From the NCBI RefSeq assembly GCF_037176765.1, contig NC_090024.1, forward strand, positions 75,673,361 to 75,737,360: a stretch of DNA of 64,000 nucleotides. The letters are read 5' to 3'. The notes under the pieces were generated by a model that worked only from the letters and a program-made list of their open reading frames with translations, searched no databases and was not told the DNA's origin. A program made the position numbers and the translations under genes. The stretch is from Anolis sagrei (lineage: Eukaryota; Chordata; Lepidosauria; Squamata; Anolidae). Shown here in pieces: positions 1 to 12,095 of the stretch (its first letter is position 1; each line of letters begins with the position of its first letter).

Positions 1-1681
1 ATGTGGGCAGGTTTCTGCAGTACCCACACCTTCAGTTCCTAATGCTATTACAGAAAATAGCATTTCTGCAAGCCTCTCAAACTCTGTGCTTCCAGCATTG
101 ACTGACCAGTTCAAGGCTAAGTTTCCATTTGGTGGACTACTAGACTCTATGCAAACATCAGAAACCTCAAAACTGCAACAGCTTGTAGAGAACATCGATA
201 AGAAGATGACAGATCCAAATCAATGTGTCATTTGTCACCGTGTGCTCAGTTGTCAGAGTGCTCTCAAGATGCATTACAGAACACATACAGGAGAAAGACC
301 ATTTAAATGCAAAATTTGTGGACGTGCGTTTACTACAAAAGGCAATCTAAAAACACATTTTGGAGTTCATCGAGCAAAGCCACCACTTAGAGTACAGCAT
401 TCGTGTCCTATTTGTCAAAAGAAATTTACAAATGCTGTTGTCCTTCAGCAACACATTCGTATGCACATGGGTGGGCAAATACCCAACACACCATTACCAG
501 AGGGCTTCCAGGATGCTATGGATTCAGAACTTTCCTTTGATGAAAAGAATGCAGAAACACTGAGCAACTATGATGATGACATGGATGAAAATTCCATGGA
601 GGAGGACCCAGAGTTAAAAGACATGGCAAGTGACCCCTCCAAACCGCTTATACCTTATTCAGAGTCATGTCCACCTTCCCCACCATCTGTGATTTCTAGC
701 ATTGCGGCCCTGGAAAATCAAATGAAAATGATTGATTCTGTCATGAACTGTCAACAGATGACCAATCTAAAATCTATAGAAAATGGGTCAGGGGAAAGTG
801 ACCGTTTGAGCAATGATTCTTCATCAGCTGTAGGAGATCTAGAGAGCCAGAGTGCCGGGAGTCCAGCAATGTCTGAATCTTCTTCCTCCATACAAGCTTT
901 ATCTCCTGAGAATAGCAACAGTGAAAGCTTTAGATCAAAATCCCCAGGTTTTTGTAACCAGGAAGAACCACAAGAAATACAATTAAAGACAGAAAAGCCC
1001 GACAGTCCACTACCACGTACTGTTGAAAATGGAGGTGCACTGGATCTGACAGCTACCAACCCAGGAAGACCACTCATCAAAGAAGAATCCCCTTTTAGCC
1101 TGCTGTTCCTGAACAGAGAACGTGGTAAGTTTAAAAGTACTGTTTGTAATATCTGTGGCAAGCCTTTTGCTTGTAAGAGTGCATTGGAAATTCACTACCG
1201 CAGCCATACTAAAGAACGTCCATTTGTATGTACAGTCTGCAATCGTGGGTGTTCCACTATGGGTAATTTAAAACAGCACTTACTGACACACAAATTAAAA
1301 GAGCTGCCTTCTCAGTTATTTGAACCCAACTTTACTCTAGGTCCCAGCCAAAGCACTCCTAGCCTGGTCACCAGCACTGCGCCTACTATGATCAAAATGG
1401 AAGTGAATGGCCACAGCAAGCCGATCTCATTGGGTGAGGTTCCACCTCTTCCAGCTGGAATCCAGGTTCCTGCTGCACCACAGACAGTGATGAGCCCAGG
1501 CATCACTCCTATGCTGGCACCCCCACCACGTCGAACGCCCAAACAGCACAACTGTCAGTCATGTGGGAAGACCTTCTCTTCAGCAAGTGCACTACAGATA
1601 CATGAACGCACCCATACTGGTGAAAAGCCATTTGGTTGCACAATCTGTGGTAGAGCTTTTACCACAAAAGGGAATCTTAAG
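1..1681 (+). CDS. SALL3: SALL3, large zinc-finger exon (5' end outside window)
   Basis: Spalt-like C2H2 zinc-finger transcription factor, a nuclear repressor in limb, neural and sensory development. The frame is open from base 2, so the window starts inside the exon. In order it encodes a SALL finger pair plus a third linked finger (about 224-470; [25 protein letters not shown]), an acidic and serine-rich linker, a second pair (about 1144-1290; [16 protein letters not shown]), then the first finger of the last pair (CQSCGKTF, from about 1552) and the start of its partner ([15 protein letters not shown]). Motifs such as LKTEKPD, IKEESP and IKMEV fit the psi-K-x-E sumoylation pattern. The exon ends at AAG/GTAAGA, phase 0, which splits the last finger between exons, as is usual in SALL genes. 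SALL3 rather than SALL1 is chosen from remembered paralogue sequence of the linker and C-terminus, and from ATP9B lying downstream. Confidence 0.96.
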
Positions 1682-3956
1682 GTAAGAAGGGAATCTTCTT
1701 TGAACAAAAAAAAACTTGAAAAGAACAGATAATTGTAACAGTATGAAGGATTCAAAGCATTTAACCTGATATTCACTCCTTCTCTTTTCCTCATGTAAAG
1801 GGAGAGAATGAGATATGGTTATATTGTGATTTGCTAACATTATATTAGGCTGAGTCTAGACATCGTGCTGTAGCATCATTGAGCATCATGAGAATGAGTC
1901 CCAAGGAGATTAGCCACAATTTCAGATTGCTTCATATTAGCCACAATTTAATATTGCATCTAAACCTCACACCACACTTATTCTTAGCTTGTAAATCCTG
2001 GTTGGAGTTCGCCAATTTGAAGATGACTTGAGGTTTGGATGATGCAATAAAGTGTAGTTAATGCAAAAAGGAAAGCAGAGTTTCCAGATTCCTTAGTCAT
2101 GATAAAGAAGAAGGAGAAAGGGACATTCATGAACCTAAAGATCACTGTGACCCATTCTTATCTAAAGTGCGGTTTTGTGTAATATCTGAATAGTGAAATG
2201 TAAAACTAATATATAAGAACAAGTGTTCTGTGAGTACACATTTTAAAATTAGCTATATTGTTATGAAGCATTGTGTTGCTTTTTTTTACTAACGACTTTT
2301 CCATTTTGTCAAAATAACTAAATAACCTATACAGAAGAACTGTATATGCAGTTTTACTTATACAGTATATGCATTATATGTGTATATTAAATATTCTAAA
2401 GCATTATTTAAAAGTGCAGTAATGTCTGCATTTCTAAAACAATTTTATGAGGATTTTGTTTTTCTTGCAAGATTTTAAGTTATATATTCTCAGATGTGTG
2501 TATCTCACAATAGTAATGGTAATAGTAATAGTTATGGTAGCAACCCTTTAAAAAATTTGGTCACAACAGATAATATTGGTACTCCTCAATAGCTTTCTGG
2601 TCATGCCAGTTTAGTGTGTTAGAATGCAGTCCTCCGGAGTTACTAAAGGTAATTGGGAAATGCATTGCACACCTAAATTTCTAGCTTGCCTCTAATGTTG
2701 AGAGATAGTGCAGGTTTTTGTTCTTACACTAAACTAATGTTTAAAATACTAAATTCTGGCCCCATTTTAATACCTACACAACCCAAGTAAAATTAAAAAG
2801 GCTACAGGCAGTAAAGGGGAAACCCCATAATTAGCATTACTCCCAGTCCAGTTAAAATTTATCTTAAATAAGCTACATAGAAATCAACTGGTTTAACTTG
2901 GTTGTGATTAGCTTGTTCTATTAATCTCTCTTGTACTTCAGAGAATTTCATTGTTCTCTCGGAGAATTGGAATTGGAGTCATTTTAAACAGCCTAGAGCC
3001 ATTTAAGAATCATTGAATCTTAAGACCTGGTCATGAGAATAGAAGATTGCTCTGTTTATTTGGAAGACCACTAATTGCCCTCTATTCACGCACCCCTCCC
3101 CAGTGCACCTATACTCTGGAAGTATATTTCAGGAGTGCACCAAGGGCAACAACCTTTGCAATTCCTTCTTTTCATGTGACAAGATACTTATATCAAGGCG
3201 ACTATGCCTGTGGGAAAAATGCAACGATTATACTGTTGTGGTAAAACAGGATACTGTCTGGTTTTATCTTAAGTATTTTAAAAATGATAGAAATCTTTGC
3301 AGTTCGGTAGATACTTTTGAAATCCTATATGGAGGTTCAGTAGACCCTCCTATTATAATAAGACAAGACTCAGTTTGATTGTGGTGGGCTATTAACTTCC
3401 AACTAAACATACATAGAATTGTATTGTCGGAATCATGGCCGGAATCACTGGGTTGTTGTAGGTTTTTCGAGCTGTATGGCCATGTTCTAGAAGCATTCTC
3501 TCCTGAGGTTTTGCCTGCTTCTGTGGATGCTTGCCACAGATGCAGGTGAAACGTCAGGAGAGAATGCTTCTAGAACATGGCCACAAAGCCCGAAAAACCT
3601 ACAACAACCCACATATAGAATTGTATTTCATACATCTTTTTTTTCTTTTAAATTAATCTGACAGGTTTTTCCAAGTTGAAGAAAAATAACTTATATATGT
3701 CTACTGAACTTTTAAAGATAGTACACAAGAACTTTCAGGTTTATTTTTAGCTTTCACTAAACAATGGGAAATGTGCATATTAACATTTATTTTTGATGCA
3801 AAAATAATCATAAGTATGCCTGAATTTCATTTGAAAGTGGTTGGATCTTAAAAGGAATGTTATGTACAGACTTCTATATACATTCTGTGTATATAGAGTC
3901 ATTGCAGTTTTGCTAATGTGCCAATTTCCCTTGCTTTCTTTGTTCTTTCTCCAAAG
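1682..3956 (+). other. SALL3: SALL3 last intron
   Basis: Phase-0 intron with donor GTAAGA at 1682 and acceptor CCAAAG ending at 3956, preceded by a pyrimidine-rich tract (about 3926-3952). It is AT-rich and holds no other gene. A Penelope-like foldback insertion lies at 3426-3614; the short open frames near 3047-3378 have no recognisable content. Confidence 0.93.
3426..3614. mobile_element. Foldback (hairpin) retroelement fragment, Penelope-like family A
   Basis: A 189-bp near-perfect inverted repeat. The left arm (about 3436-3505) reads into the complement of the right arm (about 3545-3611), with a short loop near 3520. It is flanked by an exact 13-bp direct repeat, ATAGAATTGTATT, at 3413-3425 and 3615-3627. 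The right arm matches the ends of the copies at 18201-18424 and 33591-33850. Assignment to Penelope-like elements rests on the inverted terminal organisation and is inference. Confidence 0.7.
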
Positions 3957-4388
3957 GTTCACATGGGAACGCATATGTGGAATAATGCCCCTGCGCGGCG
4001 TGGCCGACGACTGTCTGTGGAAAACCCCATGGCTTTGTTAGGTGGCGATGCTCTCAAGTTTTCAGAAATGTTCCAAAAGGATTTGGCAGCTCGGGCAATG
4101 AATGTTGACCCAAATTTTTGGAACCAATATGCTGCAGCTATTACAAATGGACTTGCAATGAAGAACAATGAAATTTCTGTCATACAGAATGGAGGCATCC
4201 CCCAGCTCCCAGTAAGTTTAGGCGGAAGTGCCATTCCGTCTTTAAGTAACATTACCGCTGGAATGGACAAAGCCCGTACTGGCAGCAGCCCACCCATCAT
4301 TGGTTTGGACAAAGCAAGTTCTGAAACTGGAGCCAACCGCCCATTCACAAGGTTTATTGAGGATAATAAAGAGATTGGCATAAATTAA
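3957..4388 (+). CDS. SALL3: SALL3, terminal coding exon
   Basis: Starts with VHMGTHMW, which completes the finger begun at the end of the upstream exon, then [13 protein letters not shown], the conserved post-finger segment of SALL proteins. It continues through [30 protein letters not shown] and [13 protein letters not shown], and ends [11 protein letters not shown]-stop (TAA at 4386-4388). The exon contributes 143 residues and the phase matches the upstream exon exactly. SALL1 as remembered has a different C-terminus, so the end favours SALL3. No frameshift or internal stop is seen. Isoforms using other terminal exons cannot be judged from genomic sequence alone. Confidence 0.97.
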   Translation, partial: VHMGTHMWNNAPARRGRRLSVENPMALLGGDALKFSEMFQKDLAARAMNVDPNFWNQYAAAITNGLAMKNNEISVIQNGGIPQLPVSLGGSAIPSLSNITAGMDKARTGSSPPIIGLDKASSETGANRPFTRFIEDNKEIGIN

Positions 4389-5279
4389 GAGCATTCAGTA
4401 CAAGTAACTGCTGGACCACTACTCAACACAACATTTGTTCTTTCATGTACAGTTTTGGGAGTTAAGCATTAGTTTCATGACCTAATTGCCTAGGTTCTCT
4501 TTAAGATTTTGTCCCATAGCAGAAATGCATAACTTTGTGTCTGCTGAAAAGTTGTCTTGCAAAATTTGCATGGTACTACTTTCAACAGTGAGCTGACTGT
4601 TAGCGAGAACTTTGGAACCATTTTAATTTAAGTAAATGATAAATCACGGCATAACTGCATTAGGTGGAGGCTAAATTGATTCAGTTTTTGTTCTGTGACA
4701 AAACAAAATGCTACCAACCGAGTAAAAGGAAGCTTCACAATGGCATTTCAGTCCAGCTCCTTCTTCGCTGGTTTTGTTCCTTTCTGCTAGAAACTTGAAC
4801 TATGTTTTTAGAAATCCTCTAACATTCAATAAGTGATTTAGTATCCTAATGCTGTGTATGATTACAGTATTCTTGTCTGTAGTATTTATAATGTAAAGAT
4901 AATGCGGGTAACAGACAATATACTAGCCCCATCCTTAATGAAGCTTTTGTACTGCAAAATACACATGGCTATGTGATTTTTTTAAAAGCAAGTTTTGTTT
5001 TATTATAAATAAGTCGTTTATTTCAACGCAGGCAAAATTGTGAAATTTTGTTGGGAAAGATAGCATGCTTTTCATGTGCAAGTACCTGTCAGTAACAAAC
5101 CATTTTAATTTAAATATTTGTAGCTGCTATGTGGACAGTTGTTCTATTAAATGAAAAATGTAGTGTGGACTTCAGTTCATGGTTGGAAAACAAGTTACAG
5201 ACAAACCTTATCACTATAGATTATTCACAACATTATAAGCAGTTGTGAGTAAAACATTTCATGTTATCAAAGGCTGTAC

Positions 5280-5285
5280 AATAAA
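5280..5285 (+). promoter_or_regulatory. Candidate proximal poly(A) signal of SALL3
   Basis: AATAAA about 890 bp after the stop codon, followed within 15-30 bp by a GT-rich stretch (GTGTTTGTATAATGTGGTTG). Both parts of a cleavage signal are present; use is not proven. Confidence 0.5.
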
Positions 5286-6923
5286 AAAGGCAGTGTTTGT
5301 ATAATGTGGTTGCAAACTCTTAATTTATACTATTGCACTTTTAGTACTTTATATTTAGGGAGGTTTGTCTATAATTTGAATCTGAACAAAAGATGTAAAC
5401 TATTTTATAAATAGTACTTTGGTTTGAGGAAAAGGGAAAGATATTTGTTGTGTTTGTCTTTAAGGTCAAACAGTATGAGAGATCTATGCTCCTTTCAACA
5501 GGAAAACCACTAAGAACTGTCAGATTCTTGAATATAATGGGGCCTGCCATTTCTTAAACTGAAATGATTCATTTAACTTTTCTATAAACCCACCCTCTAG
5601 CAGACCTTTGATATGTTAATCCTAGGGCTGTGATATCAGCTCAAGCCTAGGAGAGGCTAAAGAAAACATTGTGTAGGCTTAATTTTGCTGTAATCGGTTC
5701 TGTCTCTTTCCCTCCCACCCACAAGCTAGATGCTGACTGCTTAATAGCACTGGTATGTAAAGCAAAACAGGAAAGAATAATATTAAGTATCTGTACAGCA
5801 ATTCCCAATTCTGACTAGCTTTTTTAACATTCTAAGATTTATTACAAAGCACAATGTACTCTAATTATTCGAATATAATTTTCAGTTGTTTTAAGCATTG
5901 TTTAAAATTGTGACTAAAGGGAATGTTTCCACTCTTAAGCTAGGGCGCTGGTGAGGCTGGAGCGTAATCAAAACTTGAACAGTAAATGTTTTGTGTACTA
6001 CCTCATTTTTGTGCATTACAAGTATGGTGGAGTCTGACACTATGAACCTCCGTCCAACAAAATTGTCCAAGGGACATTATGGGTAGCTGGCAAACAGCAC
6101 AAGATGTTTTATGGCCCCAAAGAAAGAATCAGACAGTAAAGTCTTCTGAAGTTAAGACTGGGGGGAAAATAGGACAATCTCTTTCTTGTGCAACAACAAC
6201 AACAACAAACATTACTGTAAGAGGATGGACTGCTTCTGCCGTCGTGTCACTGAATGAAAAGTTCTAAAGACTTGTTAGTGGTTTGTTTCTGTTTTGAAAT
6301 GAACAATGAACTGCGGCTCTGTTTTCTACAGCAATGATACACAATATATATGTGCACATACACATGCATATATCAAATGTATATGTATGTATGTGTGTAT
6401 GTGTATACATCTATATGTAAAAAATAAGACATCCTTATATTCTGACACCTTCTACAACCAGTGACCACCATTTGTGTTTGGGGTGTTTCAAAACTGGGAA
6501 ACAAAACTGAGGTGGCTTAATATTGCTGTTTTTCAGCAAATGAATGTGTTTATTTATCTGTGTCCATTTCTGGTGTGCATTTTTTTTGTTTAGTATTTGG
6601 TACCATGTAGTGTTATCTCTTCTCCCTAAAGGATGTGCATAACTTAAAAAAGAGATGTAAAGTATTGTAAATAAGATGGCTGATGAAGGTACAGTAAGAC
6701 TGACCCAATTTTGTATTCAGGGTTAGGTCTTTCCTCTCTGCATGGTGAAGAGAGACACTATTTTTATACTGCGATACCATGTAGGGCTAGGAACCTCCCT
6801 GAACCAGCTGGGAATTGTTACCTAGATCCAATATTTTTTATTATTAAATCTTGTTGGCTCGACACATCTACTGATTGAAATGGATGTCTTAGTCTAGGTT
6901 ACTATTTTTGTCACATGGAATTG

Positions 6924-6929
6924 AATAAA
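6924..6929 (+). promoter_or_regulatory. Candidate distal poly(A) signal of SALL3
   Basis: AATAAA followed after about 20-40 bp by TCTCTGAATTTGTGTTCC, a plausible downstream element. It would give a 3' UTR of about 2.5 kb. Confidence 0.5.
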
Positions 6930-6950
6930 ATGCAGGATGTAATATTATCT

Positions 6951-7512
6951 CTGAATTTGTGTTCCATGATTATTCTAATAATTGAGTGAGATACAAGACA
7001 GAGGCTGCTCATGACAGATGTCAGTGATTTTTAATTGTCAAACCAGATAGTTAAATAAAGGGGAAACCTTATATTTATATTGTTTGGACATATGTGAGGG
7101 AATAGGTGTTGGGAAACTATTTTATGCAGTAAAAATCACAGTGCCCTGCAAAAAAAGAAAAAAGCAGTAACAAGAAACCAAAGTGACTGTGTTCTGAAGC
7201 AATCCTCTTTAGCTGCCTACCTTTAAACTTATCATTCTATTAAATTCAGTTTACCCAAACTACACCACATTTTTTCCCTGTGAACCAGAGATTCAATTGT
7301 GTGCATACAATAAGTAGTACACATCCAAATCCCACCCCCATTTGCAGTTTCCATTTCTGTTTTGGTTGTTGCTGAAGTGGTTACTACTATAGTAGGAAAC
7401 CTTGCACAGATCTGGGGTGTATGAACTATTTGATTCTCAGTGAATAGCTGAAACATGCCACATTTCTTGTTTTATTTTAAGCAGGGAAATTTCTGCATTG
7501 AGACATTTTGTG

Positions 7513-7554
<42 letters not shown>

Positions 7555-7938
7555 ATTCAATTAGTGTTAGTATAGTACTGGATTCCAAATATGGCTCTTT
7601 TAGTTCAAACAGTACATTCTAATAGTGACATCTGAACTCATATAGCTGTGGCTAATATGTGCTAGAAAGATATGTGACCCACAATAGTCACAGAGAATGG
7701 AACCAATGCAAATCCCACTGAATGAAATATTCTTGCACCAATGGAACAATTCAACAATTATACGCTAACCTTTTAAGCAATGAACATAAACATTTAGCAC
7801 CTAGCAAAAATCTTCTGCAGCTACGAACAGAAACATGATTTTACTTCACTGAGTTTATGATAAATGCACCAGTTGTTCTAATACAAGAGAATGTAAAGAT
7901 GACTTGCAACACTGTGTACATTTTGTTCACATTGACTG
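6951..7938. other. Intergenic AT-rich DNA with a (TA)n run
   Basis: No gene recognised. A pure (TA)n microsatellite lies at 7514-7552. A spare AATAAA sits at 7054-7059. Confidence 0.7.
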
Positions 7939-8020
7939 TACAGGGTTAGTCAAAATGAATAGGCCAATAAGAAAATTAATTGTATATCTTATTGGCCTAT
8001 TCATTTTGACTAACCCTGTA
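7939..8020. mobile_element. Minimal mariner-like MITE
   Basis: Two perfect 31-bp inverted arms, 7941-7971 and 7988-8018, starting CAGGGTTAGTCAAAA, separated by a 16-bp AT-only-like spacer and flanked on both sides by TA (7939-7940 and 8019-8020). TA target and a CAGGGT-type end fit Tc1/mariner. Nothing beyond arms and spacer remains, so it is non-autonomous. Confidence 0.85.
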
Positions 8021-11000
8021 TATCACTGTAGAAGCTGTTGAAGGTGGAAATGTAAACTTGATGGAATCAGGTTATTTAGCACTGGGGGCCAGAAGACTAC
8101 AATAAAATACTTGTAGGTTTGTGTGGGATGGAGCCTTTCCTTAAAAAATAGTTTTCATCTATGATGGATGGAGATCATCTTGGAATAGAATTACATGAAA
8201 GGCAGTCTATACAGTAGTTGCTTAATGTAAAAAATGTTGGAGAATAAAATAGTACTGCTAAAAATACATACTTAAAAGTGTAACATACTTCTTACCACAC
8301 ACTACAGAATTATAGTGCTAGCTATTTCATTTTTTTATATTACATATGTTTATTAACAGTGTGACAGCATTACAATGGACATTGGATACTCCAGCAGAAT
8401 AATTGGGAGAACCCCCCCCCCTCCCATCCCATTTTGTCAATTCTTCATTGGTTCAGAGCAATTTCAGTGAGAAAAATCTTGATTTGTTAATAACTCAGAA
8501 CCCTCTGCTTTTTTTTTTTTTTTTTTTTTTTTTGCAAAATTATAAATCAGAATAAATGTTGTCTGGGAAATGGCTTGTCCCCAAAAAATCTGCTTAAGTT
8601 TATCTCCCAGAGATGTATTTTTTTTATCTCTCTTAACTGACCAGAAACAGAAAAAACAGCTTGTTTTTACTAATGCAGATACCTATGACATTAGAAGATT
8701 TCCCATCCGAATGTGCTTCTTTGCTCCAGTACTGAATAACTGCAAGAGAGGGATGGTCCAAGCATTAGTAGAAAAATGCCTCTGGGGTGTGTGTTCTTCT
8801 TTATTATTAGCATTAATTGTAGTTCTTCTGAAAGTGCGCATAAGAATGTAAAACCTTAAAATCAAAACTTCTAAAAGAGCATAATGCCACTTATGAAAAG
8901 AGAAAATTAGCAACATTGCTACTTGTTCTTATTTTAGGAATAGACAGCAGAAAAATTACAGTGGAAATTGTTCGTAGTTGGGGACAAAGCAAACATTTCT
9001 AAAAATTCTCAGCTGATAATGGTGAATTGCTGAAATTGCTGTGTAAGAAACTGAGGAGCTATCATGAACAATAAGCATGAGAGATCAGTTTTCCACACTC
9101 TTAATAAATAAAATAATATGGATGTGGCTTTGAAAACTGCTTTAATTTTTTTTACCATGCTTTTAAAGTTTCAAATGCTCCATAGCTGGTCAGATCAAAA
9201 ACTGCCAAACAATGCTTTCTGGAATTGTCTTTCTTTGGTGGTGAAGTGGAATCATCTCATGAACTTTCTAGTTTGCTTGTGGAAAAAGAATGCGAAGCTA
9301 TCCTAATGAGAATTAATTTAATTAATTAATTAATAATAAAAGCAATTTACATGCAAATAAAGTCCAATTCAGATGTTATTGAACTGAACCCTGTAAACAA
9401 GTGAGAGGGGTTCATGCCTGACTCCATCTCTTCTTTCACATACCACTAAATGCCTATTGCTGTAGAACAACACCAGGAAAAAAAATAGAGAACCTTCCCT
9501 ATTCATATAGGTTCTTCCCATGAACCAAAACACTATAAGATCTCCATGTGAGATCATGTTGCCCCATTTCACATGTCTTTCAAAATATCAACACATTGTT
9601 TTTAAGACTCATGGAATATCTACCTAAATATGGTTAAGACTGAGCTGCCATGACCATGCTATTTTTATGTACTTTGCTTTCCCATTTGTTTAAGTCACCA
9701 TAATGACAGCAACCATCTATATTCAGCTACATAAATTACTGCAGTATTATTTGTACCATTGCACTATTTCTGTAATTACATTGACATGAATATCATTATT
9801 CCCACGTTATGTACATTACTAAAATGAAACACACAGTTGGGGTAATTTCTTTCTGTTGTAAAGTACACTGTACCTCATTATTAGTTAACGTTTATTCTTT
9901 TTCTCTCTCAATCTTGCATATGCAAAATAGTTTTAAAATTAAGCCTAAAACCTCCCTTATGATGTGAGATCTCATTAGTAACCAAATATGGACTGAATGT
10001 AAAACTCAGCATATTGTAAATTTGGATTTTAATAGAATTAAAATATTTGGAACTAGATTTGAGGTTGCTAACTGCAAACATGCAAAAGGCTTTTAGGACC
10101 TATGCAAGGACTAAAGCCTTTTCCTAAGTGGCAGGCATGGTTCTAAAATCAGCATGTGTTCAATGCATAATTTGAATTTGTATATGTAACTAAGAGACTG
10201 AACATTTATGTAGTGTCTTCAAATCCTATGAGAACTATTTGGGCACATCTTCAAACACCTATGTGAATGTACTACACCTCTAATTCACTTTCAAGATGAA
10301 AAATAAATTGGCCACAGTAAAGCTAGATACGTGCTAGAAGTCAGATATGGGCAAAATACAACCTTCTAGATGGAGTTGTGCCTCAATAATTTTGCATTCT
10401 ATGTCACCTTCTCTTCTGTCTAGGGCTGAAGTGAGTTGTAGTTTTTGCAACTTTAGCAGGAGCTGATTGTTGGTCTCCAGTAAAGAATGAATTCATGTTG
10501 GACTGAAATAATTTAAGCCTCATTTAAATTGCTCTGCTTTTTCAAGTCCAGTGTGATACGTTTTCAGAACCTTCATTGTTATGGTTTGCAGAATGGAGAG
10601 GACTCTTGTATCTTTAACAACTGTGCAGAAGAGAGAATTTCAGCGAGTATTCCTTTCTGCCTCATTGCATGACAAGCAATGCCTGAGGAATTTCTCTCTT
10701 CTACCATCTACGCAACTCTTAAAAAAATACCATCTCAGGTTTTCACTCTGGCAACCCATTCATATAGTGAAGATTTATATATATCTGCCCTTGGTACCGG
10801 GCTAAGATGTTGTCATACAAGATGCTAGGGAACCTTGGGACATTTGTAAATAGAAAACCTCATGTTCTTCTATTTTTTTCCTCTTACATGGATCATAGCC
10901 ATAAAATATACCACTAAATGCCTAATGCTGTGGAACAACATCAGGAAAAAATAGTGATGGCCTTGTGAGCTTCCCATAGGCATCTAGTATGCCAGCAGGA

Positions 11001-11954
11001 AACAGAATTGGTTGACCCAGTAAGATTATACCAGATTGGTTGATCCAATAAAGTTCCTCTTATGTACTTATGCCTGATGAGATCAAAGAAACATATATCC
11101 ATTCCTGGGACAGTAGCTCATGGGGAACTTTCCTGGAATCTAGTCAGTTGCACTTATAGAATCTGGTTAGGCAACTGTAAAGAATATTTTTAAAATGAGC
11201 ATCACTGGAATTGCTACCCAAGAACTTTTTGTTTTCATGCAGACACACTGGAGACTTAATCATCTCACTCAAGAAAGTTCATAGATTAGTACAAGCATGA
11301 GGTTGTAGGTTGTATTGGATACCCTTGGAACACATTGGGAGCATACAGCCTATGAATTTGTCACAACAGAGACTTGCCACTTTCAAATCTGATTCTCGTT
11401 GATTCTGGCAACATTAGTGACATCTGTCTGTTTGGCTTTCTATGGCTCATTTCTCTGAAAGAGAGGACAAATGACATATATTTCCATGGTGCATCTTTCT
11501 GAAAGGCAGTTTTGTATAATGTGTCTGATGGGATAGAAGACACAAATCCTCAGGAAAAATTAGACATACAGTACCATATCTGGAATACTTTATGGCAGTG
11601 GGAACAAGAAAGAGTTCTGGTAACATCCTTTTAACATAAGTAGCAGAAAGTAATTGGAAACAGGACCATGTATTCTGCTAGTGGGCCATGTATTCTGCTT
11701 CTCTGGCATGAAGTTACTTTTATATTTTCATTTGCACAATATAATTCCATTTTAGCATTTGTGGGAGCTGCTTCCCCATAATTTGGATGCTTTGTGGTAT
11801 TAAAGAGGAAAAGCAGTGGGTTGCAAGGAGTGGAAGCTACAGAAAGAGGGGGCGTGGCCACTATTCCTCTGTCCAACTGAAATCCTTGTTAGGAGACATT
11901 CCCTGTTTTCCAGTCTTACACACATTAAATAAATATGTCTGGGGACCACATCAC
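8021..11954. other. Intergenic AT-rich DNA, no gene seen
   Basis: No coding region can be supported; open frames here are short and lack motifs. It contains a T-run at about 8511-8533, an (ATTA)n patch at about 9312-9337, and a pair of similar about 50-bp segments at 9436-9486 and 10906-10953 (see findings). Confidence 0.65.
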
Positions 11955-12095
11955 ACTAGAGAATGAATCCACTTTAAATCCGGTTGCTGCCTCCTGTAGA
12001 ATTCTGGGGTTTGTAGTTTAGGGAGGAGCCTTTAACAATCTCATTAAACTACAAGCCCCAGAATTCTGCAGGAGGCAGCAACCGGATTCTCTAGT
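11955..12095. mobile_element. Foldback MITE
   Basis: Inverted 42-bp arms at 11979-12020 and 12045-12086 differ at two positions. Outer 10-bp arms (ACTAGAGAAT at 11955-11964 and its complement at 12086-12095) extend the fold, with 14 extra bases on the left side only. The core (ATTCTGGGGTTTGTAG) resembles that of the foldback at 38493-38652, suggesting one family. Superfamily not determined. Confidence 0.75.

Larger units (their letters stand above)
4389..6950 (+). other. SALL3: SALL3 3' untranslated region (extent inferred)
   Basis: AT-rich sequence after the stop, with no recognised interspersed repeat, which fits a retained 3' UTR. It contains a short (CAA)n at about 6191-6208 and a TATG/TGTA-rich microsatellite at about 6335-6420. 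The right limit is set at the second good polyadenylation signal and is inference; transcripts could extend further (another AATAAA at 7054). Confidence 0.6.

Noticed and set aside
751-1161. Minus-strand frame opposite SALL3
   Set aside because: Antisense shadow of a conserved coding exon.
7514-7552. (TA)n run considered as an origin or matrix attachment site
   Set aside because: A plain microsatellite; nothing else supports a function.
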